This document shows, piece after piece, positions 33,014-46,454 of a stretch of DNA of 64,000 nt. Both the position numbers and the translations under genes were made by a program. This DNA is from Nissolia schottii (taxonomy: Eukaryota; Streptophyta; Magnoliopsida; Fabales; Fabaceae): the NCBI GenBank assembly GCA_003254905.1, contig QANU01113068.1, positions 1-64,000 on the forward strand, in the 5' to 3' direction. Under the pieces are notes generated by a model that was given only the letters and a program-made list of their open reading frames with translations, ran no database searches and was not told the DNA's origin. Position 1 is the first letter of the stretch. Each line of letters begins with the position of its first letter.

Positions 33014-36000
33014 GCATTTGATGGTCATTGATCCATCCGATATCCCACCATGCATTAGATGGTCATGCATTCCATCCATTTGACCCACCACAGGTCGTTG
33101 AATTATCCAATATCCATCTATTTGACCTACGACAGGTCGTTGAATTATCCGATATCCAACCACATATTAGATGGTCCTGCATGCCATCCATTTGACCCAC
33201 CATAGGTCATTGAATTATCTTATACCCCACCATGGATTAGATGGTCATGCATGCCATCCATTTGACCTACCACAGATCATTGAATTATCCGATACCCCTC
33301 CATGCATTAGATGGTCATGCATGCCATCCATTTGACCCACCACAGGTCATTGAATTATCCGATATCCAATCATGCATTACATGGCCATACATGCCATCCA
33401 TTTGACCCACCATAGGTCATTGCATTATCCAACCATATATTAGATGGTCATGCATGCCGTCCTTTTGACCCACCGTAGGTCATTGCATTCTCCAACCACC
33501 ATGCATTAGATGGTCATTGATCTATCCGATATCCCACCATGCATTAGATGGTCATGCATTCCATCCATTTGACCTACCACATGTTGTTGAATTATCCGAT
33601 ATCTATCTAGTTGACCCACCACAGGTCGTTGAATGATCCGATATCCAACCACATATCAGATGGTCCTGCATGCCATCCATTTGACCCACCATAGGTCATT
33701 GAATTATCCGATACCCCACCACGCATTAGATGGTCACGCATGCCATCCACTTCACCCACGACAGGGCATTGAATTATGTAACCTTGCATTAGATGGTTAT
33801 GCATTCCATCCATTTGACCCACCACAGGTCGTTGAATTATCCAACCATATATTATGTGGCCATGCATACCGTCCTTTTGACCCACCGTAGGTCATTGCAT
33901 TATACAACCACCATGCATTAGATGGTCATTGATCTATCCGATATCACACCATCCATTAGATGGTCATGCATTCCATCCATTTGACCCACCACAGGTCCTT
34001 GAATTATCCGATATCCATCCATTTGACCTACCACAGGTCGTTGAATTATCCGATATCTAACCACATATTAGATGGTCCTGCATGCCATCCATTTGACCCA
34101 CCACAGGTGAATGAATAATCCGATACCCCACCATGCATTAAATGGTCATGCATGCCATCCACTTGACCCACGACAGGTCATTCAATTATGCAACCATGCA
34201 TTAGATGGTTATGCATTCCATCCATTTGACCCACCACAGATCGTTGAATTATCGGTATCTAACCACATATTAGATTCTCCTGCATGCCATCCATTTGACC
34301 CACCACAGATCATTGAATTATCCGATATCCAATCACATATTAGATGGTCCTGCATGCCATCCATTTAACCCACCAAAGGTCATTGAATTATCCGATATCC
34401 AACCATGCAATGAATGGTCATGAATGCCACCCATTTGACCCACCACAGGTTATTGAATTATCCAACCATGCATTAGATGGTCATGCACGCCATCCATTTG
34501 ACCCACCACAGGTCATTGAATTATCCGATACCCCACCGTGCATTAGATGGTCATGTATGCCATCCATTTCACCCACCATAGGTCATTGAATTATCCGATA
34601 TCCAACCATATATTAGATGATCATGCACGCCATCCATTTGACCCACCGCAAGTCATTGATCTATCCAATGTCCCACTATGCATTAGATTGTTATGCATTC
34701 CATCCATTTGACCCACCACAGGTCATTGAATGATCCGGTATCCAACCACATATTAGATGGTCCTGCATGCCATCCATTTGACCCACCACAGGTCGTGGAA
34801 TTATCCAATATCCAACCACATATTAGATGGTCATGCATTCCATCCATTTGACCCACCACAGGTCGTTGAATTATCCGATATCCATCCATTTGAATATCCA
34901 TCCATTTCACCTACCACAGGTCGTTGAATTATCCGATATTTAACCACATATTAGATGGTCCTGCATGCCATCCATTTGACCCACCACATGTCAATGAATT
35001 ATCCGATACCCCACCACGCATTAACTGGTCATGCATGTCATCCACTTGACCCACGACAGGTCATTGAATTATGCAACCGTGCATTAGATGGTTATGCATT
35101 CCATCCATTTGACCCACCACAGATCGTTGAATTATCAGTGTCTAACCACACATTAGATGGTCCTGCATGCCATCCATTTGACCCACCACGGGTCGTTAAA
35201 TTATCCGATATCCAATCACATATTAGATAGTCTTGCATGCCATCCATTTAACCCACCAAAGGTCATTGAATTATCCGATGTCCAACCATGCAATAGATGG
35301 TCATGAATGCCACCCATTTGACCCACCACAGGTCATTAATTTGTCCAACCATGCATTAGATGGTCATGCATGCCATCCATTTGACCCACCACAGGTCATC
35401 GAATTGTCCGATACCCCACCGTGCATTAGATGGTCATGCATGCCATCCATTTCACCCACCACAGGTCATTGAATTATCCTTTATCCAACCATATATTAGA
35501 TGATCATGCACGCCATCCATTTGACCCACCGCAAGTCATTGCTTTATCCGATGTCCCACCATGCATTAGATGGTTATGCATTCCATCCATTTGACCCACC
35601 ACATGTCATCGAATTATCCGGTATCCAACCGCATATTAGATGGTTCTGCATGCCATCCATTTGACCCACCACAGGTCGTGGAATTATCCGATATCCAACC
35701 ACATATTAGATGGTCCTGCACGCCATCCATTTAACCCTACACAGGTCATTGAATTATCCTATACCTCACCATGCATTAGATGGTCATGCATGTCATCCAT
35801 TTGACCCACCACAGATCATTGAATTATCCGAAACCCCACCATGCATAAGATGGTCATGCATGCCATACATTTGACCCACCACAGGTCATTGAATTATCCC
35901 ACACCCCACCATGCATTAGATGGGCATGCATGCCATCCATTTAACCACTAATGGTTATTGAATTATCCNATGTCATCCATTTGACCCACCACAGATCATT

Positions 36001-37221
36001 GAATTATCCGAAACCCCACCATGCATAAGATGGTCATGCATGCCATACATTTGACCCACCACAGGTCATTGAATTATCCGATACCCCACCATGCATTTGA
36101 TGGGCATGCATGCCATCCATTTAACCACTAATGGTCATTGAATTATCCGATATCCAACCATGCAATAGATGGTCATGCATGCCACCCATTTGACCCACCA
36201 CAAGTCATTGAATTATCCAATCATGCAATAGATGGTAATGCATGCCATCCATTTGACCCACCACCGGTCATTGAATTCTTCGATATCCAACCATATATTA
36301 GATGATCATGCATGCCATCCATTTGACCCACCACAGGTCACTGATTTATCAGACATCCTATCATGCATTAGATGGCCATACATGCCATCTATTTGACCCA
36401 CCACAGGTCATTAAATTATCCAACCATATATTAGATGTTCATGCATGCCGTCTTTTTGACCCACCGTAGGTCATTGCATTATCCAACCACCATGCATTAG
36501 ATGGTCATTGATCCATCCGATATCCCACCATGCATTAGATGGTCATGCATTCCATCCATTTGACCCACCACAGGTCGTTGAATTATCCGATATCCATCTA
36601 TTTGACCTACCACAGGTCGTTGAATTATCCGATATCCAACCACATATTAGATGGTCCTGCATGCCATCCATTTGAGCTACCATAGGTCATTAAATTATCT
36701 TATACCCTACCATGGATTAGATGGTCATGCATGCCATCCATTTGACCCACCACAGATCATTGAATTATCCAACCATGCATTAGATGGTCATGCATGCCAT
36801 CAAATTGACCCACCACAGGTCATTGAATTATCCAACCACCATGCATTAGATGGTCAATGATCTATCCGATATCCCACCATGCATTAGATGGTCATGCATT
36901 CCATCCATTTGACCCACCACAGGTCGTTAAATTATCCGATATCCAACCACATATTAGATGGTCCAGCATACTATCCATTTGACCCACCACAGGTCATAGA
37001 ATTATCCGATACCCCACCATGGATTAGATGGCCATGCATGCCATCCATTTGACCCACCATTGGTCATTGAATTATGCAACCATGCTTTAGATGGTCCTGC
37101 ACGCCATCCATTTAACCCAGCACAGGTCATTGAATTATCCTATACCCCACCATGCATTAGATGGTCATGCATGTCATCCATTTGACCCACCACAGATGAT
37201 TGAATTATCCGATACCCCACC
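33014..37221. repeat. 70-bp satellite array 2, with N join
   Basis: About 60 units of the same satellite as array 1. A multi-unit block containing GGTCATTGATC and two short ATATCCATC units recurs (near 33010, 33495, 33910, 36490), indicating higher-order structure. The N at 35969 is followed by a copy of the preceding 180 bp. Confidence 0.95.
35790..36150. other. 180-bp duplication joined by a single N
   Basis: 35790-35968 and 35970 onward both start ATGTCATCCATTTGACCC and share the rare variant GAAACCCCACCATGCATAAG. The N at 35969 separates them. This is likely an unmerged contig overlap. Confidence 0.75.
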
Positions 37222-38170
37222 TAGCGCTGCGCTTAGCGCGCTCTGTCGAGCTGCAGACCTGTTTCATTGATTTTCCTCTCTTTTCTTCCTCTTTTTACAT
37301 AAAAGCAACGTGAGATCTTCACACATATGCAGCACATAAAATTCCCTCTAATCCATATCATAAAACTCTTCAAAATCATTTTCTAAGCCTATTATAATTT
37401 CCAACCTCATTAAACAAACATACACATGCATTCAAACATAGTCACATACATACACATAAACTCATCTAACCATAAAAAGGGATTAGGAAACTAAAGTTAC
37501 CCACTTTTGCTAACTTCTTGATAACTAGAGAAAGGTAAATTCAAGCCTTGCTTGCTTGCTTGGCTTTCTTGACCTTGATACTAGCTTGCTTTCTAGATTA
37601 ATTTGAGAGTGAATTAGGATGATGAGAACAAGAGATGATGATGGAGCTTAGGGCTTTGGATGGCTTTAGGGTTTTGGAATTTCCTTGGAAGAAGAAAGGA
37701 AATGGATTTGGTCTCTTGTGTGTGTGTGGCTTCGTGAGAAAGAGGGCTGCCCGAGGGTTTTTAATCCCTTGGCCCTAGAGTCTTCTTATGTTTCCCTGTG
37801 TGGTTTTGTTCGTTTTCGTTCATTAACTATTTACGTCCAAACGTCCTAAAAATATTTCGGACATACCGTTGTGACCTATAAATTTTCCTTATTCATATTT
37901 ATATTTTTCTTGAAATATTCTCACATTATTTGCATATTAGTGTATTTTACAGACTCCTTTGAGTCACCCTTAAGTTCCAAAAAAAGCCTAATACTAACCC
38001 AAACGTCTCCAAACGTCACGAGATCGCAAAATTATTATTTTTAACTAACACGATAGAGATTAAATAAATTCTTTGAATTTTATTTCGTTTTTATCTCATC
38101 TTTCCTTATTAACATGTTCTTAATTATTTATTAAGCGGAATTTTAGCGAAGGAAAACTTGGGTTGTTACA
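37222..38170 (-). mobile_element. 5' third of an A-type LTR, antisense
   Basis: It begins TGTAACAACCCAAG at 38170 on the minus strand and matches the first 1 kb of the element A LTR. It includes the GTGGGTAACT box (37495-37504) and ends near the counterpart of CTGCAGCTCGACAGA. The rest of the LTR is missing. It sits inside the satellite without a visible target duplication. Confidence 0.88.
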
Positions 38171-40975
38171 ACAGGTCATTGATTTACCCAATAGGCCACC
38201 CCGTATTAGATGGGCATGCATGCCATCCATTTAACCACTAATGGTCATTGAATTACCCGATATGCATCCATGCAATAGATGGCCATGCATGCCACCCATT
38301 TGACCCATCACAAGTCATTGAATTATCCAATCATGCAATAGATGGTAATGCATGCCATCCATTTGACCGACCACAGGTCATTGAATTCTTCGATATCCAA
38401 CCATATATTAGATGATCATGCATGCCATCCATTGACCCACCACAGGTCATTGATTTATCTGACATCCAATCATGCATTAGATGGCCATACATGCCATCCA
38501 TTTGACCCACCACAGCTCATTGAATTATCCAACCATATATTAGATGTTCATGCATGCCGTCTTTTTGACCCACCGTAGGTCATTGCATTATCAACCACCA
38601 TGCATTAGATGGTCACTGATCCATCCGATATCCCACCATGCATTAGATGGTCATGCATTCCATCCATTTGACCCACCACAGGTCGTTGAATTATCCGATA
38701 TCCATCTATTTGACCTACCACAGGTCGTTGAATTATCCGATATCCAACCACATATTAGATGGTCCTGCATGCCATCCATTTGAGCTACCATAGGTCATTA
38801 AATTATCTTATACCCTACCATGGATTAGATGGTCATGCATGCCATCCATTTAACCCACCACAGGTCATTGAATTCTTCGATATCCAACCATATATTAGAT
38901 GATCATGCATTCCATCCATTTGACCCACCACAGGTCGTTGAATTATCTGATATCCATCTATTTGACCTACCACAGGTCGTTGAATTATCCGATATCCAAC
39001 CACATATTAGATGGTCATGCATGCCATCCATCTGACCCACCACAGATCATTGAATTATCCGATACCCCACCATGCATTAGATGGTCATGCATGCCATACA
39101 TTTGACCCACCACAGGTTATTGAATTATCTGATACCCCACCATGCATTAGATGGGCATGCATGCCATCCATTTAACCCACCAATGGTCATTGAATTATCC
39201 GATATCCAACCATGTAATAAATGGTCATGCATACCACCCATTTGACCCACCACAGTTCATTGAATTATCCAACCATGCATTAGATGGTCATGCATGCCAT
39301 CCATTTGACCCACCACAGGTCATTCAATTATCCGACCACCATGCATTAGATGGTCATTGATCTATCCGATATCCCACCATGCATTAGATGGTCATGCATT
39401 CCATCCATTTGACCCACCACAGGTTGTTAAATTATCCGATATCCAACCACATATATGATGGTCCAGCATACCATCCATTTGACCCACCACAGGTCATTGA
39501 ATTATGCGATACCCCACCACGTATTAGATAGCCATGCATGCCATCTATTTGACCCACCATTGGTCATTGAATTATGCAACCATGCTTTAGATGGTCATGC
39601 ATGCCATCCATTTAACCCAACACAGGTCATTGAATTATCCTATACCCCACCATGCATTAGATGGTCATGCATGCCATCCATTTGACCCACCACAGATCGT
39701 TGAATTATTTGATACCCCACCATGCATTAGATGGTCATGCATGCCATACATTTGACCCATCACAGGTCATTGAATTATCTGATACCCCACCATGCATTAG
39801 ATGGGCATGCATGCCATCCATTTAACCCACCAATGGTCATCGAATTATCCGATATCCAACCATGCGATAGATGGTCATGCATCCCACCCATTTGACCCAC
39901 CACAGGTCATTGCATTATCCAACCATGCATTAGATGGTCATGCATGCCATCCATTTGACCCACCACAGGTCATTGAATTATCCGATACCCCACCATGCAT
40001 TAGATGGTGATGCATGCCATCCATTTGACCCACCACATGTAATTGAATTATTCGATATCCAACCATATATTAGATGATCATGCATGCCATCCATTTGACC
40101 CACCACAGGTCATTGAATTATCTGATATTCAACCATGCATTAGATGGCCATACATGCCATCCATTTGACCCATCACAGGTCATTGAATTATCCAACCATA
40201 TATTAAACGGTCATGCATGCCGTCATTTTGACCCACCGTAGGTCATTGCATTATACAACCACCATGCATTAGATGGTCATTGATCTATTCTATATCCCAC
40301 CATGCATTAGATGGTCATGCATTCCATCCATTTGACCCACCACAGGTCGTTGAATTATCCGATATCCATCCATTTGACCTACCACAGGTCGTTGAATTAT
40401 CCGATATCCAACCACATATTAGATGGTCCTGCATGCCATCCATTTGACCCACCACAGGTCATTGAATTATCCGATACCTCACCATGCATTAGATGGTCAT
40501 GCATGCCATCCACTTGACCCATGACATGTCATTGAATTATGCAACTATGCATTAGATGGTTATGCATTCCATCTATTTGACCCACCACAGGTCGTTGAAT
40601 TATTGGTATCCAACCACATATTAGATGGTCCTACATGCCATCCATTTGACCCACCATAGATCGTTGCATTATCTGATATCCAATCACATATTAGATGGTC
40701 TTGCATGCCATCCATTTAACCTATCAAAGGTCATTGAATTATCCGATATCCAACTATGCAATAGATGGTCATGCATGCCACCCATTTGACCCACCACATG
40801 TCATTGATTTATCCAACCATGCATTAGATGGTCATGCATGCCATCCATTTCACCGACCACAGGTCATTGAATTATCTGATATCCAACCATATATTAGATG
40901 ATCGTGCATGCCATCCATTTGACCCACCACAGGTCATTGAATTATCCGATATCCTCTCATGATTTAGATGGCCAT
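38171..40975. repeat. 70-bp satellite array 3
   Basis: Continuation of the same satellite, about 40 units, with the same block variants as array 2 (for example near 38600 and 40260). It ends at the GCCAT target site of element D. Confidence 0.95.
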
Positions 40976-41934
40976 TGATATGAACCTTTAGAGGAATTTG
41001 GCCCAATCTTCACGGCGTAGGCAAAACAATAAGGAATTCAAATAGAACGAAAAATTGAAAAGAGGGATATGAGCAAACACTCCAGATTTGGGAAGGGAAA
41101 ATTGGGAGTGATAGACCCTAAGTTTGTGGAGTTCAATTACCTAACAATTGTAATTAGCCAACCAACGTTAAAAGGAAACGTGACCTGCTAATCAGACGAT
41201 TGTTCAACCACGAACGCAATTAAACCAAACCACACAACAACGCACCTGGGTTGAAGAACGAATTGGGGGCTTTTGGAAGTTTGAATCACCAACCTTATAA
41301 AGAAGATTGACAAGACAAGGTTTCACAAGAGAAAAAGAAGATATAATAAAAACTCTCACAATGGGAGAAAGAATTCTGAAAATTCAGATTGTATTTCACT
41401 TCAAGGATGCCTTATGAATTACAACGTTCTCGTATTTATAGGACTTATTAGAACCCTTTCAAATCACCACTATTCAGAAATTTATTGGTCACTATTTAAC
41501 ATTGATTACCCACTACATTATTAGCCACTAAAACCCATGCACTAAAATTCCACCTCCCAAAGTTAAATGCTCCACTAATAAACGCTGTTAACTTCACCAA
41601 TGAAAATGACCACCAAAAAGACTTCGTTTGGTCTTCTTGTCTTCATGTAAGTTGAAGCATTTTGTCTTAGCTTTCAAATGGCACCGGTTTCATCTTAATT
41701 GGATCACTACAGCCTAAGTTATGACCCAATTATCACAAACTGCTCAGAGTCCAGCAACAACATTATTTAATTGGGCTTGGATGATCATTACTTCTTTTGG
41801 ACTTGTATTTTCGGATTGCCATTGATTATTTAGAGCCAATATTTCTTTATTAACTATTTCTTGTATTCTTCTCATCTTTCCCCTTGTCATTGGGTTGGAC
41901 TTGGTCAATTGACTTGATGGCTGGGTTCATATCA
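40976..41934 (-). repeat. 3' LTR of element D
   Basis: 959 bp with the TATA box (TATTTATA on plus) at 41433-41440. The pol frame runs into this LTR for about 30 codons (MNPAIKSIDQVQ...). Confidence 0.92.
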
Positions 41935-42080
41935 TCCTCCCCTTCTTCGAAAGGAGTCGTCCTTGACTCTTCAAAGTCTGCATCAAAATAAGGGGACAGA
42001 TCAGAAACATTGAATGTTGCACTCACACCATACTCACCTGGCAGCTCAAGCTTGTAGGCATTGTCGTTCTTCTTTGTCAA
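41850..42080 (-). pseudogene. pol: Element D integrase C-terminus
   Basis: Only the tail of integrase remains: NDNAYKLELPGEYGVSATFNVSDLSPYFDAD, then an acidic end. It joins directly to the RT near 42075-42085, so RNase H, the zinc finger and the D-D-E core were deleted. The frame continues into the LTR and stops at 41850. Confidence 0.88.
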
Positions 42081-42677
42081 TTCATTCTGAAATCCCTCAC
42101 AAACCGCCTATAGAAACTTGCAAGGCCATGTAAACTTCTCACTTGTCCAACATTTGTGGGTGTTAGCCATTCTTGGATAGTTTTGACTTTCTCTTCATCC
42201 ATTATTATACCTGCATTACTTACAACAAAGCCAAGAAAAACAACCTTATCTGTGCAAAAATCACATTTTTCCAAGTTGCCAAATAATCGTTCTTTTCTCA
42301 GCACCCCAAGAACTTGTTTAAGATGTTCAACATGTTCTTCTAATGTTTTGCTGTACACAAGAATATCATCAAAATAAACTACCACAAATTTTTCAATGTA
42401 TGCATGCAAGACATGATTCATCAACCTCATGAATGTGCTTGGCGCATTTGTTAATCCAAAAGGCATGACCAACCATTCATAAAGTCCATGTTTAGTCTTA
42501 AATGTTGTTTTCCATTCATCTCTTTCTTTCATTCTAATTTTGATGGTAGCCACTTTTTAAATCAATTTTGGAAAAGATAATAGAACCACATAATTCATCA
42601 AGCATATCATCTAACCTAGGAATAGGATGGCGATACCTTATGGTTATGTTATTGATGACTCTACAATCTATGCACAT
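42077..42677 (-). pseudogene. pol: Element D reverse transcriptase, C-terminal part
   Basis: The RT palm is well kept: [20 protein letters not shown] and a complete catalytic YFDDILVYS (near 42362-42380), then [11 protein letters not shown] and the connection. One extra A near 42550 shifts the frame just after GYHQ. The block is cut at 42677 by a solo LTR; its first half resumes at 45888. Confidence 0.9.
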
Positions 42678-45600
42678 TGTAACATCCCGCTTTTTCACTG
42701 TACGGATAATTAGCGTAATAAATAATTATAGGTTAATTAGGGAGGTAAGAAAATTAAATTAGTACCTTTAATTCATAAGAATCATCTTTAACCCATAAAA
42801 ATAGCAGTCAAAGTTGAGGTTTCGTGACCGGCGAATTTCTCAGAGCCTTAAGCCGATTTCCAGACCAATCGGGAAATTACCGTAAACATAAATATTTAAT
42901 TAATTTCCTAATCATGATTAGAGAATTAATAAGGGAAATTATTAGGTAAAATATCCCTAGGAAATAGGACGTGTCACGGTAGAAAGTTCGGCGGACAACC
43001 GAACAGCCGTTGTTCGCCGATGAAATTTGGCACGCAAAACGGTGTCCGTGAAAATAATCTCCCGGAGAGAAATTCACAAACACCTTTAAATATTAATACC
43101 CTTAGGTAGGTGGGAATTAGAGGATCGCGACGGTTCAAACGGAATATTTTTCGGACGACCGTGCGCGACGCACCGAGACTGCGAGCGCCAAAACATGAGC
43201 GAACCGGAACCGGAATAAAATGAAATTTCAACAGCTGCAAGAAGAAGGGCTGCACGTTTTTTTTGAGATTTTTGGTCAAAAATATCCCTTAATTTAAGCT
43301 TCCAAAGGTCAATCAACCATACCTCATCAAATCATAACCATACCTTCCACTATTCACCTTTTTAATTAAATTCCAAAATTAGCAATTTCTCCTCTTCCAT
43401 TCAGCTGCTTGGCTGAACACTCTCTCCCATTTCTCTCCAAAAAAATTCTCATCTCCTTCAAACTCCATAGCCATTCTTCAAGCCAACAACAAGAACACCA
43501 CCTTGTTGCTAAAGGAAAACAAGCATTTTGCTACCATTTTCCTCTCCAAAACCGAACCCCACAAGCCCCAAGTTCCCTCATCTCATTCTCATTTCTTTCA
43601 CTAAAAATATAGAGAAGAACTCTCATCTTGTTCTCTCTAGAAAACTCAAGCCATTTCTCAAGAACACAAGCACATCAAGCTCATTCTTAAGGAAGCAAGC
43701 AAGTGGTGCTCCAACACTTCGGAGGCTTCTTGACAACACTCACACCACCAACCAAGGTCTCTTTGGAAGTGGGTAACTTAGGCTTTCACTCATTCTTTAG
43801 TGCTCTTGAGCTCATGGATGATTTTGTATGTTTATGTGTGTTTATGTGTGTCGATGTTTATGTGTTTTATGGCTAAAAATAAACTTGCTTGTGTTATTAA
43901 TGATTTGATTAAATGAATGTGATTTGAGGATGATAATATGTGGGTTAAAAATGCTGGAGTATGTCGAAAAATGTTTTAGTGTTGAACATGGAAGAGTTTT
44001 GAGAAAAGGTGACATAGAGCAAAATTTGGGTTTTTGGCAAAAAAGGGAAAATCTGTAATTTTGGGTATTTAGACTAAAAATCTGGGTTTATTATTATGAA
44101 AAATGGGTTTAGAGGTATCAAAAACCTTAGGGGCAAGTCTTGAGTCCATTGGGTTATGGAGAAATAAAATTCCAAAGAAAAGTCGGTTTTTATGGACAAA
44201 AATGGCATTTTGATCAAAAAGGGCAAAACTGTAATTTTGGGTAAGGAAATTAAAAATCTGGGTTTGTTTTCATAAAAAGTGGGTTCAGAACTATGAAAAA
44301 CTTTAGGGTCAATCTTTGAGTCCATCGGTCAACGGTTGATTAAAAATTCTAACGAAAAACAGTTTTTTTTGGGTACACTTGGCTTGGTCACCCCTTGGTG
44401 GCTTATGTTTGCTTGTATGTGTTTATGTGCTTGTATGCTCTATGAACATGTTATGTTAGAAATGTTATGTTATGATCTATGAACATGTTATGTTTCTAAG
44501 TATGTATGTGTATATATGTTAGAAGTTTGGTTAGGACTTAGGAGTGATTCTGAAGGGTCCTGTAACCTGGACTAGATAGGATTTTGATAGTTAGAATATG
44601 TGAAGTATGTGCATTCCATGCATTTTATGATAAGAAAAGTTAAAGAATTTGAAGCAAGTAGGAGATAAGTAAAGATTACGAAGTGAACAATAGGAAACAA
44701 GTCATGACATGCTGCAAGTACTGAAAAGAAGTGAAATTCTGAAATGCTGCTGAAAACTCTGAGGCCGTGATCACGAGAGCCAAATAACAAGCCCATTTCA
44801 GTAGGTCCGAGGGACATACTGAAGATGGAAGCCCGCCACAGGTGGTGTCGATATGGCATCCCTGCAAAGTGTGCGGTTATCACGCCTAGCACGGTCGAAA
44901 GAGGGCAATGCTAGGTGGGGGTACAACATCCGCCCACTGCCGATGGGTCAGAGAGGACACGCGGAAGGTGGAAGCCCACCGCAGGAAGGTCGAAAGAGGG
45001 CCTACACTGGGGGTGCGAGGTTATTTCATCGTAGCAGGGTCGAAAGAGGGCAATGCTATGGTGGAAATAACATATATTCCAAAAGCATGTTCATTCTGCT
45101 GCGCATTATTATATGTAACCGTTATTCTGTAACTACCGTCAAGAGAACGCTCCTCAAGACGGCTATGTATTACACGTAATGTTAATAAGCACGAGAACAT
45201 AGTAAGTAAGAGTAGTTCCCCTATCACCTAGTAATGTAGATAAAGCCGTTCAGGACTTAGGCCAGATAATAATCAGTAGGATATTAGTATGCATGTTCAC
45301 TTAGAAACACCTGAGCGGCCGGTTGATAAGTGAGTTAAAAGGATCCCCCAACGCCAAGGTAAACCACTGAGGACGAATGTTCTCACCCCCACTCACTTAT
45401 ACTTCCGGGGGTAGACGTGAGCTATGAGGAGTACCAAGAGGATCAGGAAAGAACGAGGACAAGCTACCGATGACGGACGGACAGATCTTCAAGGCTATGA
45501 AGACATGCTTAGTTGGTTATGCGATGGACGAACTTTTATTATGTGTATGGATGATTATAACATGTACATATACTTTATTATAATATTATATGATTGGTTG

Positions 45601-45887
45601 TACTTATCTATGAAGGACCAGGTACTTGCTTAGGTAAATAATTATGCTATGAATGACTATTGGTTGTAAGCCTCAAGCTCTATCGTTTGTCTTATATACT
45701 TTGATTCACACATGGCTCATATTTCGTAATTATGCACTCAGTAGAAAAGTTTTAAATTGGTCCATATTTTCCTTAATCAAGTATTTTCGAAAAAGTAATA
45801 AGGGACTATAAGTATTCCCACCAAGTGATTAACAACCTAGTGAGCATTGCGTACTACTCGAGGGTATGCATGTAGCTAGGGTGTTAC
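42678..45887 (+). mobile_element. Solo LTR of E-type chromovirus in element D
   Basis: It runs from TGTAACATCCCGC to AGGGTGTTACA, 3210 bp, with a perfect CACAT target duplication (42673-42677, 45888-45892). Features in order: U3 dyad GGTGT/ACACC (43041-43084), GTGGGTAACT (43769), two similar 176-bp blocks at about 44050-44330, three copies of GGTCGAAAGAGGGC (44893, 44988, 45038), hairpin GTTATTTC/GAAATAAC (45020-45071), CTGAGCGGCC, and the terminal hairpin at 45847-45869. The conserved ATG box is mutated (ATA at 45399). Confidence 0.95.
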
Positions 45888-46454
45888 ACACATCCTCCAT
45901 GTTCCATCCTTTTTGGGCACAAGTAGGATTGGAACTGCACAAGGACTGAGACTTTCCCTCACATATCCTTTGTTCATCATTTCTTGGACTTGTCTTTGAA
46001 TCTCCTTGGTTTCTTCTGGATTTGTGCAGTATGCTGGACGGTTAGGCAATGAGGCTCTAGGAATTAGATCAATTTGATGTTCTATTCCTCTTACTGGTGG
46101 CAATCCCGGTGGTATCTCATTGGGAAAGACATCATCATATTCCTGCAAAAGAGATGAAATCGCACTAGGCAAAGATGTTACATCATTAGTGCTCAACATT
46201 GCCTCCTTGTACAAAAGAACTAGGAGGGTTTGGTGACAGTTCATGGCTTGCTTAACATCACTCTTTCTTGCCAATAGAAAACTTTTCTCTGTCTTCTTTT
46301 TCTCTTTTTTCTCTCAAGTTCTCCTCTTGTTTTCCACTCATTATTTTTGTTTTCTCATTTTCTTTCTCTTTTTTTTTCTCTCACTCTCATTTTTTTTTCT
46401 CTTTATTTGATCTTCTAAAATCTGTTTAAGTGCCATGGGACGAAGGGTGATAGG
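45888..46454 (-). pseudogene. pol: Element D protease-RT linker and RT N-terminus
   Basis: Reading left on the minus strand, a highly charged Lys/Glu linker (46454 to about 46270) is followed by the frame from 46274 (ARKSDVKQAMNC ... YDDVFPNEIPPGLPPVRGIEHQIDLIP) and the RT start LLVPKKDGTWRMC. A TAA at 46455-46457 separates it from the gag-protease ORF, and a stop near 46262 in the linker frame requires a frame change. Confidence 0.85.

Noticed and set aside
33014..37221. CRISPR-like array
   Set aside because: There are no unique spacers between conserved repeats; whole units are tandem and degenerate, and the sequence is plant.
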